A DNA stretch of 64,000 bases from Hydractinia symbiolongicarpus (taxonomy: Eukaryota > Cnidaria > Hydrozoa > Anthoathecata > Hydractiniidae), in contig NC_079879.1 of NCBI RefSeq assembly GCF_029227915.1, positions 19,034,001-19,098,000 on the forward strand, given 5' to 3'. This document shows positions 49,440-59,536 of this stretch, piece by piece; the stretch's first letter is position 1, and each line of letters begins with the position of its first letter. Made by a program: the position numbers and the translations under genes. A model generated the notes under the pieces. It was not told the DNA's origin. It did not search any database and saw nothing but the letters and a program-made list of their open reading frames with translations.

Positions 49440-50183
49440 ATGAAGTTTCACGTACTCCTGTTGTTGTGCTTTGTTGGTACAATAGCTTCGAAAGAAAATG
49501 AAACAAAGCAGAGAAAAAAACGTGTTGCCCCTGAGATTGCTACCCTTATCGCTGGAGCCATAACTGCTGGAGCTACACTTGCATCTACCACTGTTTCTGC
49601 ATTAATGGCGTCAAATTATGTCATTGCAGTAGCTGGATCCATTGAGAACTACAGCAAATGGTATCTAAAATTGGAAGAATGTGAAATTGTCAGGGGACAG
49701 ATGAATGTTCCGATGCATCACGTTAAATCTGGATATCGGGAAGGGTTTGCTAGTCACAAAACAGGAAATACGGCCACTGGAACATATCAGCGCTGCACAT
49801 TTAAAGGCAACAACAACTTTATTCATATAATGTACTCTGCTCCGTATTCGTTTGACCTTCACAAAAACTGGCTTGGTGTAGCGATATGTTCAAAAGACGA
49901 CAATGAATGCAGGGAAATGACTGCAGACAAAATGTATTATCAAAAGTCCAACCTTGCGTTTGTAAAAGATTTTTACGAAAAAATCAGTCCTTTGAGGCAA
50001 TGTAGAGGTGACTTTTGTTTTACTGGTGTAATGGGAAGCAACCACAAACCTAAAATTGACATCAAAATTTACCCGACAAGCTACGACAATCTGGCAACAA
50101 AGGTTTCATCTGCAGCCGCTAAAGACAAATGGACAGCGGAAGATTACGAAGAGTTTGTCAATGATATCAGAGGTTCAGCGTGA
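49440..50183 (+). CDS. Actinoporin-like pore-forming protein, second copy
   Basis: A 247-residue paralog of the protein at 45153-45896, head-to-head with it. It keeps the signal peptide, a furin-type site RKKR at 25-28, all six cysteines, the aromatic membrane-binding stretch, and the Cys-flanked RGD. Differences cluster in the amphipathic N-terminal helix and at the C-terminal tail; the central body is nearly identical. The acceptor-like TTTTTAG lies 3 nt before the ATG. Intact frame with conservative changes suggests both copies are active. Divergence in the insertion helix could alter pore behaviour or target (inference). Confidence 0.8.
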   Translation: MKFHVLLLLCFVGTIASKENETKQRKKRVAPEIATLIAGAITAGATLASTTVSALMASNYVIAVAGSIENYSKWYLKLEECEIVRGQMNVPMHHVKSGYREGFASHKTGNTATGTYQRCTFKGNNNFIHIMYSAPYSFDLHKNWLGVAICSKDDNECREMTADKMYYQKSNLAFVKDFYEKISPLRQCRGDFCFTGVMGSNHKPKIDIKIYPTSYDNLATKVSSAAAKDKWTAEDYEEFVNDIRGSA

Positions 50184-50873
50184 TGCTTCGTCTACAATAA
50201 AAATGTTCGGAATGGACATGTTCCAAAGCATTGTTTAGTCTATTTTGTATTTTGCTTTCTTAAAGTCTAAGAATGTGAACGTAAAAAACTGAAGAAATTT
50301 TCCTCTTTTAATTTAAAAAATCAGCAGTTACTTCCTTAGAGCTCGCGCATTGCTGCCCCAAAGATTGGGGTTACGCTAAAAATTACTAAAATAAGTTTTT
50401 ACTATATGATCGCCGCTATTTACGTTTAAATTATATAAATCCTGTATCCCAAATACCTGTAAATAGACATACATATATATAGGTATTCGTTAAATGTGAA
50501 TTCACGGGCTTAAATATAAACAGACTTAACGGGCTGATAAATAAAGTAACGAAAATGGTGTTTTTATATGTTTAAATGTCCAAATAAAATTCAGGAATGA
50601 ACCAATCAGTAGGCCAGCATTCAAAATTTAGCCAATTAGTTATTACTGGAGACAGCGCTTTTACTTATCTCGAGGCATAATGTTTTTAGATAGTCAGTGA
50701 AATATTTGTTACGCAATTAACTTATGCGGTGCAGATGTACTGCGTTTTAGATCAGACTAAAACACTTATTACCGTGAATCGCATATCGGGGGCCTTACTC
50801 CGATATATTTTTACACAGATGTAATGTCTTTTTTAAAAATTAAACTTCCCAACAACTTCGGATTTAAAGACAA
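50184..50873. other. Spacer between actinoporin-like gene and piggyBac element
   Basis: No gene recognised; contains the 3' flank of the actinoporin-like gene. Confidence 0.4.
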
Positions 50874-51101
50874 TTAACCCTTTCACTCCCAGTCCTCCAC
50901 ACACCCGCGATTTTTCCCTGTCCTCCGCCCAGCGGGTGATCCAGTCGGGCGCGTTTTTAGGGCGCGATTCCTCGCTTTTATTGCACAAACGGCGCCTCGT
51001 TCAAAGGCTGATGAAATCCGCGGCTATTTACAGGAATCTAAATCAAAAAATCTCATTCACAACGATTTTCAGACGATTTTGAATTTTGTCTAGAAAAAAT
51101 G

Positions 51102-52022
51102 GCTTAGGTAAAGCTAGCCGTACCTAACAGCCGTACCTAAGCCGTACCTTAGCCGTACGTAACTACACTTTTCTTTTTAAGGTGAGGTAATGTATTTTAA
51201 TGGAAAAAACTGAGCTAATCGTAGTGGTAAATTTGTTGTGTCACTGAATTTCTGTTTCTCAATCGCCAATGAACCCGCAAAATACGAAAAATGTTAACGA
51301 AACATCTTGCTCTTATAGAATCCAAACGGGGGAGAGCGCGGGAAGGTGATTCCCAAATCGACAAATTAAGTACGGCTGGCAATAAAAAGGTGGTTAGTAC
51401 GAGCGGTGAACTTCAATGCGACTTATCAAGTAAAGTAAAATAAAGGGGATAGGTAAGGAAAAGAGAAGAAAAATATGAAAATTATAAGACAACATATATT
51501 TTACGGTTGGGTCCTATCATATAAAAAACAACTTTAAAGGCTAAAATATGTACAATAAAAACGAAATTAAGTTAAGTACGGCTAGCTAAAATAAGGTACG
51601 GCTGGACCATATTAAGGTACGGCTAGGTCCTATCGTATAAGAAACATCTTCAAATGCTAAAATTGTTCCATAAAAACGAAATTAGGTTAGGTACGGCTAA
51701 CTAAAATAAGGTACGGCTGGAAAATATTAAGGTACGGCTAGGTCCTATCGTATAAGAAACATCTTCAAATGCTAAAATATGTTCCATAAAAACGAAATTA
51801 GGTTAGGTACGGCTAGCTAAAATAAGGTACGGCTGGACCATATTAAGGTACGGCTAGGTCCTATCGTATAAGAAACATCTTCAAATGCTAAAATTGTTCC
51901 ATAAAAACGAAATTAGGTTAGGTACGGCTAGCTAAAATAAGGTACGTTTTTCAATTTTCGCCGCTATCAGCTTTATCAACAAGGCAAAATGCCCTGGGAA
52001 CGAGGTCTAGCTCTACTTAACC
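51102..52022 (+). mobile_element. Non-autonomous member of the TACGGCT-repeat transposon family, inserted at the piggyBac start codon
   Basis: Bounded by a perfect 9-bp target duplication, GAAAAAATG, at 51093-51101 and 52023-52031. Ends read GCTTAGGTAAAGCTAGCC and, inverted, GGTTAAGTAGAGCTAG. From 51102 to about 51950 it is nearly identical to the left part of the longer element at 56142, including AGCCGTACC repeats at the tip followed by three to four tandem units of about 117 bp rich in GGTACGGCT. The right end is short and unlike the long element. No coding capacity. Confidence 0.9.
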
Positions 52023-52028
52023 GAAAAA

Positions 52029-54146
52029 ATGTCAGGACAAAAAAGGAAAATGACATATGTCATGAATGATATAGTTAATTTTATGACTGAAAGTGATGGG
52101 AAAATTGATCTTGGGGAAGATTTTGACGACACTGATGACAGTGATTGGGAGTATGATAAAGAAGAAAGAAGAAAAGCTGTCCCTGAACCAAACCACCCTG
52201 CAACTGCACCTGCAGCACCGTTACTCAACACCGGTGAGGAGTCTGCTACCGACCAAAGTGTACAAGATAGTGACGATGAAGACAATTTGCCATTGAACTT
52301 ATTGCGTCCTGACAACCACAATGCTGATATTGGCACAGTTGAGACAGAGGAAAATACTAGTGAGGGAGAAGCCACTGAAAATGAGGGAGACAAAAACAAC
52401 AACAATGATAACAAAAACGCTGACAGATGGTTAGGACGTGGCAGAGGTCGTGTTCGACGTCGAGGACGAGGTCGTGCAAGGGGACGTGGTAGAGGTAGAG
52501 GACGTGGCAGAGGTAGAGAACAACTGCAACCTAATGGTAATGATGAACAGAATTGGAGCTGGGAGAAGGAAAGGGAGGTTGGTATTGACAATGAGATACG
52601 TGTACCATATTTGGACGAAGAGCGCATAAAAGTTCCTCTACCTGATAACCCAACGCATTTAGACTTTTTTTCGCTCTACCTAACCGATGAAATATTTCAG
52701 CTTCTCGTTGATGAAACAAATCGGTTTGCTGAACAATATTTTGAACATAACCCTGAAAAAAGGAACAATACATATGCTGGGATGTGGTTACAAGTAACGC
52801 TGGAAGAAATGAAGTCATTTATTGCTATTATTTTGTTGATGGGTATAATTCACAAACCGTCAATTGATATGTACTGGGTGACAGATGAATTGTTATGTAC
52901 TCCTGTTTTTTCTAAAACCATGACAAGAAACAGATTCCAACTAATTCTGAAGTTCTTGCACTTCAATAATAATGAAGATCCTAACTTTGATCCACAAAAC
53001 GAAGATAGGGACAGGCTTTACAAAGTGAGACCGCTGATTGAGATGCTGCGTGAACGATGTTATGCTGTTTACTACCCAGGACAGAACTTGAGTGTTGATG
53101 AGTCTCTCGTACTTTTCAAAGGTCGTTTGAAGTTCAAACAGTACATCCGGACTAAACGAGCAAGGTTCGGAATCAAACTTTATGAACTTTGTACCTCCAG
53201 CGGAATAACTCTTGATTTTTTAGTGTACTGTGGAAAAGGTATGTTTTATGATGACGACGGCAATGAGGGGATGCCAACGACTGAACGTATTCCTGCATCA
53301 TTGATGGTCCCGTACCTTTACAAAAATCACATCTTATTTACTGATAACTTCTACACCAGTCCGAGTCTTGCTGAATACTTTTTAAACCATGGCACCCATC
53401 TTTGCGGAACAGTTTGAAGTAATCGTAAACATTTCTGCAAGGATATCATCGATGTCGCGTTGGAAAAAGGAGAAGCATCTTTTTACAGATCAACCAACAA
53501 CAACAAAATAGTTGTTTCAAAATACAGAGCTGCAAAGGACAAATCTGGCAACAAACCAAAAATTGTTTTTTTGCTATCAACATCTCATTCAGCCATAATG
53601 TCAGAAACTGGTCAGGCAAACAAAGATGGTGTAGCGATCCGCAAACCCACTATGATAAAATCGTACAACAGCCACATGGGAGGTGTTGACATGGTCGATC
53701 AGCAGCTGCATAACATAGATGTCCTCAGAAAACACTACAAGTGGTACAAAAAGGTTGCTTTCAGATTGATTATGCAAGCAGTATTGAATTACCACAAACT
53801 TTTTCAGTTTTGTACCGGGAACGAAAAGAAGACCTTCTTGGAATTCCTACAGGATGTTATTGCAAGTTTAGCCAAGCAGAATGAGCTACCACAGAACTAT
53901 GTCCCTGATGATGGTAGAGAGAGACTTACTGGTAGACATTTTCCATCAGTACGAGTTGCAGACGAAGATGCAAAAGGCAAGAGGCCGTCCAAAAATTGCC
54001 GTGTTTGTTATGGAAAAAATAAGCGCACCGATAAAGGCCGTCCGCTGAAGACTGTCTATATTTGTGAAAACTGTCCATCACAGCCAGGACTTCACCCTGA
54101 CAAATGCTTTGAGATCTATCATACTCAAGAGCATTTTGGTGAATAA
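52029..54146 (+). pseudogene. piggyBac transposase (DDE_Tnp_1_7) with one premature stop
   Basis: One frame of 706 codons with an internal TGA at 53415-53417; the context (GTV, stop, SNRK) fits a CGA-to-TGA change. N-terminal residues are acidic, followed by an Arg-Gly-rich block near residues 137-166. The three catalytic aspartates of piggyBac enzymes are visible: SVDESLVLFKGRLKF, FTDNFYTSP, and after the stop MGGVDMVDQQ. The C-terminus has the family's cysteine-rich zinc-binding domain (CRVC, CENC, and a final C...H). The stop falls between the second and third Asp, so the product would be inactive unless read through. The ATG is supplied by the target duplication of the transposon inserted immediately upstream. 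Confidence 0.88.
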
Positions 54147-54882
54147 AGGGATGTTCTTGCTAATATTATGTAGAAACAATACGCGTACATTTTGTCATCT
54201 TTATGGACTTTTTAAAAGTTATGACGTCATCAGTACCGTTTATGATGTAAATTTTTCTCTTTTTTTGGTTCTATTCAGTATTATTTCATATTTACTCACA
54301 CTCTAGATGTTTTCTTTTGTTTAATTTGCTTTTTTGATAAGAATTCAAGCAGAAATGGCCTTATACAAAAAATTAGCCTTTTCAGGCACCGTAAACGTTT
54401 ACCGCCATCATGGAAAAGATTTTTTTTAATAATTTTTCTTGTTTATATTTTATGTTACCTTATAGATTTTCTCAACTATATCTAATTGATTTATGTGTTG
54501 AAAAAAAAAAATTTAATTTGATTTTTACCATTTCTAAAGAAATATTTGTTATTTTTCAATAACGGTGTAAGGATCTATTTATAGATTGTGACGTCACAAA
54601 TTTTAATTTTAATTTTTTTTTTTAAAAATTTTTTTCCAAATTATATAACAACAAAAGGGTGAAAATTTCATGATGATTTCATGATAAAGCACAGTGCTAA
54701 TTTTATACTTTTGTAATTTTATTTAATTTTTTTTATTTATTTATTATTTATTTCTTTTAATTTTTTATTTAATTTTAAATTTTATACTTTTGTAGATATT
54801 AATATTTAAATTAGTAAGGTTAAATTCCAAAGAAAATGCTCTGGGAATATAGGGGAAAAATAGCTGGGAGTGAAAGGGTTAA

Positions 54883-56132
54883 TTCTGATATATATCACAA
54901 CCAAATCTCGGTATAGGTTACGGGAAATAGCAAAGCATGGTTTTCCTTTGTTACGTGGTGTCATTCGTAAAGAGTGAGCCAATGACAAATCATCAGAAAC
55001 TTTTTTCATGTGAATTACTTTTACATTAACAAAAATTATAAATTTGAAGATAAACTTTTCATGTCTCACAGTAACTTTTTTGTTCTTATCCTAATGTTAA
55101 TACATAAGCTATGCAAGAACTTTTGCAGGAAAAAAAAAAACACATCAAGAGAAAAAGTTTGTTATTAAAATATTATAAATAATTTCAAACCAATTAGTTC
55201 CTGCAGTCATTTTGGTGTCAGCGGTATGAAAAACTATGCTAAAACTATACTAAGTAAAAGTCCTATTTCTTCAGTAAAAATTGAAATAATGACTTGAAAC
55301 ATGATATTACGTTTTTAGACCAGTTTGATGAAATGAACCCAAAAATTTTTTTACTACTATTATAGTTCTTGAGATCCTGAATTTAGCCATTTTTGGAGAC
55401 GCCGATAAACTTTTTTTGACAGCACATCAATTTTGACAAGCCATGTGTACAGAAAACATTCTAAGTGATTCTCAGGCTTAAAAATAATTCAAACAGATAA
55501 GATGTGTCCCAGGTTTAGGACCAAATACCTTATCCAGCTCACAGAAAGTGGGAATGTGCTTCTAAAGCACAGTGCTAAATACATAATCTAAATTTTATGC
55601 CGTATAAATACAAAGTGGTTAGAAAGTTATTTTTTTGTCCACCTGGATTTGCAACACGTTTACTTTGCACTAATCGGCCAGTCTGCTGCCACTCACAATT
55701 AATTTTGTAATATCCACAGGAACTTTTTCTGCAAAATGAAATATGCTAAACAATTGTATTTGCTTTGCAGAAGTAACAATAGGCTTATCTTTATCATAAG
55801 TCCTGTGAATGTTGGTTCATGAAAAAGATATTCTTAATGCTATAAGCGCTCCACTGGATTTGTAACACATTACACTAAGTGTCCTCCATGTGAAACAGTT
55901 TACGCTTTACGAAGTCTTAACCTGAAGACTTTAGGTCTTCCCACTTCAAGCGAATATTACTTCTGGCTATACTTTCTTAAATTTTGTTATTTCATAAAAG
56001 AAAACTGAAAATCTACATAATTTATTGATGAAATATAGGTTTCAGTTTGTCGTGGAAACATGTTTACCAACATGCAATGTCTTGCATACCTAACTAGCTA
56101 TATACTCAAGTCCTGAATATTCACTGCTATGG
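54883..56132. other. Spacer between two transposons, no gene seen
   Basis: No coding region recognised. Confidence 0.4.
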
Positions 56133-57206
56133 GAGGTCCCAGCTTAGGTAAAGCTAGCCGTACCTAACAGCCGTACCTTAGCCGTACGTAACTACACTTT
56201 TCTTTTTAAGGTGAGGCAATGTATTTTAATGGAAAAAACTGAGCTAATCGTAGTGGTAAATTTGTTGTGTCACTGAATTTCTGTTTCTCAATCGCCAATG
56301 AACCTGCAAAATACGAAAAATGTTAACGAAACATCTTGCTCTTACAGAAACCAAACAGGGGAGAGCGCAGGAAGGTGATTCCCAAATCGACAAATTAAGT
56401 ACGGCTGGCAATAAAAAGGTGGTTAGTACGAGCGGTGAACTTCAATGCGACTTATCAAGTAAAGTAAAATAAAGGGGATAGGTAAGGAAAAGAGAGGAAA
56501 AATATGAAAATTATAAGACAACATATATTTTACGGTTGGGTCCTATCATATAAGAAACAACTTTAAAGGCTAAAATATGTACAATAAAAACGAAATTAAG
56601 TTAAGTACGGCTAGCTAAAATAAGGTACGGCTGGACCATATTAAGGTACGGCTAGGTCCTATCGTATAAGAAACATCTTCAAATGCCAAAATTGTTCCAT
56701 AAAAACGAAATTAGGTTAGGTACAGCTAGCTAAAATAAGGTACGGCTGGAAAATATTAAGGTACGGCTGGGTCTTATCGTATAAGAAACATCTTCAAATG
56801 CTAAAATTGTTCCATAAAAACGAAATTAGGTTAGGTACGGCTAGCTAAAATAAGGTACGGCTGGAAAATATTAAGGTACGGCTGGGTCCTATCGTATAAG
56901 AAACATCTTCAAATGCTACAAATGTTCCATAAAAACGAAATTAGGTTAGGTACGGCTAGCTAAAATAAGGTACGGCTGGACCATATTAAGGTACGGCTGG
57001 GTCCTATCGTATAAGAAACATCTCAAAATGCTACAAATGTTCCATAAAAAGAAATTAGGTTAGGTACGGTTACCATTGATCAAAATTAAAGTACGGCTGC
57101 ACATCTATTTAAAGTAAAATAAATTGTATAGCTGAAAATATAAAAAATATTACCTAAGAAACAAAATGTTTTAACAAATACGAACACGATAACATATAAC
57201 TATATT

Positions 57207-58126
57207 TTAATAAATATCACTATCAGTGTCAGATTGATTGCTTACATTCTCTAACGTTTCCATTTCTAGGACCAAATCTGTAACAGATCTATCCGATCTT
57301 GATGCAATATATCGAAACGCTAACAACTGTAAAAGAAAGATGTCGATAAAATCAAAGGTCGTAAAGAGTGATTTAGAGGTAGCTGGGATAGATACAGGCC
57401 AGTTCTGTTTAAAGTCAGTCAGTGTGACTCTTAACCCAATTGCCAAACAATTCACAAAAATACTGGGTAAGAACTTGGCCAGGTCTTCCTTCCCTGACGC
57501 TGCTAATGACATTCTCTCCATATTACTTCGATATTGTCGACTTCTAATGATAGTGGCGATGCTTTTATCGAAGGTTTCATCATTGACTGTTGCACAACAG
57601 TAAGAACGTATAAAGGACGCTTCAGAACAAATAAATTTCAAAACATGCTTACATATATTTTCAGAAAGTTGATATGAAATATCATTTTGAAAAAGACGTT
57701 GCATGTCTTTAACTACTTTGTTTGTTGCAATCTCCTTTACAAAAAGTGTTTCGTCTGATGCAACAAGGCACGAAAAATGCGAGCTGGGATGGCTGTCCAG
57801 CGTGATCAGCTTTAAATATGAGAAACGGGACTCTAAAAAGGCTTTAATCTGTCTTAAACAACCATCCGTATTCTCCAAATCGATTGCAATCAAACATTGA
57901 GCTACCAAAAGCAATTGCCGAAACTTATATGGATAAGTCAGGATGTTTCTCTTGTTCAGAAGACCGAATAGTACTTCGCAACAAATAGCATGTGTTTGAT
58001 GAGATTGAGATGTTTCATTTCCCGATTTTTTCAATTTAACAATAGAAAATGTATCTTTTGGATAGATCCCTGTCCTTTGTAAATAAAGAACATTTGCAAA
58101 ATGAATAAGTTTTACAAATGTCACAC
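57207..58126 (-). CDS. 3' exon of an unrecognised gene carried by the TACGGCT element
   Basis: A minus-strand open frame of about 306 residues preceded by a clear acceptor (polypyrimidine and AG at 58128-58127), so it is probably the last exon of a spliced gene; the frame runs on upstream to 58175 but that part looks intronic. The protein has Cys-rich helical-looking stretches (HAICCEVLFG, SYCCATVNDETF), a QYRSNMERMSLAASG segment and an acidic C-terminus ending SDTDSDIY. No DDE triad, zinc finger or other known motif was recognised. It lies between the two subterminal arrays, where a transposase would be expected, but it could also be a captured host gene fragment. The upstream exon was not found. 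Confidence 0.5.
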
Positions 58127-58789
58127 CTGAAATAGAAAATAAGAAGAAATTATATTTATGCTTTTCAAATAACATCTCCTACTGCTTTAAATCATTTTAC
58201 TAGAACGAACGTGTACGCATGTAAAGCCGTAAAACAACATAATGCATTTCTAGGTTAAAATTTAGAACAAGTTAAGAACAGTATCTTAGTAGGTAAGAAC
58301 ATTTGTCACAAAAATCAAAGAACCTGTGTTACCTGTTTCCTGACTTTAAAGAACGCTTCAAGAACACTTTTAGCCTTATAACCTCATTACATTTAAAAAG
58401 TTTAAAAACGCTACAAAATAGCAGTGAAGTAACAATAAAACTAACTTGAATTCAAAAACGTTTCATTGCCAATATTGTAAATTTTGACTTCGTTGATATC
58501 AATTAAAAGAATACCATATGGAAGTACAAGGAACACCAAGTCAGTCCTTAAGCTTTTCTTATCTTTTATTGCTGTCTTCGCCAACATCGATTCTAAGCTT
58601 TACCGCATCACTTTCAAAGTAGCATTTTTTTATTTTCCTGTGCAGAAAACAATGTGGAGCCAACCTAGTAGAGCATATTGCATACAATTTTTTTCTTAAC
58701 CTCGCCCGCACTTTACTTTACAGTAAACTCTACTTCTTCTACGTACTTATTGTTTTTCGTTTATATTAATTTTTTTTTAGCATTTGAAG

Positions 58790-59100
58790 TTGTTTCTTAT
58801 ATAATAAAATCCAGCCTTACCTTAATATGGTCCAGCCGTACCTTATTTTAGCTAGCCGTACCTAACTTAATTTCGTTTTTATTGAACGTTTTTAGCATTT
58901 GAAGTTGTTTCTTATATGATAGGTCCCAGCCGTACCTTAATATTGTCCAGCCGTACCTTATTTTGGTTAGCCGTACCTAACATAATTTCGTTTTTATTGA
59001 ACGTTTTTAGCATTTGAAATTGTTTCTTATATGATAAGACCCAGCCGTACCTTAATATTATCTAGCCGTACCTTATTTTGGCAACCGTATTTAAATTTAG
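58790..59100 (-). repeat. Right subterminal array of about 117-bp units
   Basis: Three units of GCATTTGAAGTTGTTTCTTAT, CCAGCCGTACCTTAATAT and TAGCCGTACCTAAC blocks. They are the reverse complement of the units at 51510-51950 and 56530-57070. Confidence 0.85.
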
Positions 59101-59536
59101 CCAGCTGTAGTCACTTTTAGCGCTAGCTCTAATTTTGTCCGCAGCGTAATAATGTTCAATCTTACTTTACTAATGTTTTTCATACATTCAATTTTAAAAA
59201 TCTCTTTTGTATTTGTGATAAAATCATTTTATAAAAATTATAATACATGTAAGATATATTATTATCGGTATTTCTTCATTGAGGATTCCCTGGGGGTTAC
59301 TGGGGCTCGACGATGGAGTGCTCCATTTTGCATCATTTTTATCGGCATAGATATTCACCTAAAAGACGAAATAAAAGTTAGACAATTTAACTTTGATATA
59401 CATTAACTACTAATTTTAAGCTTAGAAGCAAGTGGTCTTACACAGAGCTGCTAATTACGAATTTTCTTAAGTACGGCTAAGGTACGGCTAAGGTGCGGCT
59501 GTTAGGTACGGCTAGCTTTACTTAACCGAGGTCTCA

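Larger units (their letters stand above)
50878..54878 (+). mobile_element. Complete piggyBac element with a nested transposon
   Basis: TTAA target duplications at 50874-50877 and 54879-54882 flank perfect 15-bp terminal inverted repeats (CCCTTTCACTCCCAG at 50878-50892, inverted at 54864-54878). The element holds one transposase reading frame (52029-54146) and a 921-bp insertion of another transposon with its 9-bp duplication. Without that insertion it is about 3.07 kb. Perfect TIRs suggest fairly recent activity, yet the transposase has a premature stop. Confidence 0.92.
56142..59527. mobile_element. Long member of the TACGGCT-repeat transposon family with 9-bp target duplication
   Basis: Flanked by GAGGTCCCA (56133-56141) and GAGGTCTCA (59528-59536), a 9-bp duplication with one mismatch. 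The 46-bp terminal inverted repeats (start GCTTAGGTAAAGCTAGCC on the left, GGTTAAGTAAAGCTAGCC inverted on the right) differ at three positions. Inside each end lie about 117-bp tandem units with TACGGCT/AGCCGTA motifs, in opposite orientation at the two ends (56520-57070 and 58790-59100). The interior carries a minus-strand coding exon. A 9-bp duplication is typical of Mutator-like elements, but no Mutator transposase is recognised, so the superfamily is open. Confidence 0.85.

Noticed and set aside
52013..52627. Minus-strand open frame of 204 residues rich in Ser, Arg and Pro
   Set aside because: Antisense to the acidic and Arg-Gly-rich part of the piggyBac transposase; composition explains it.
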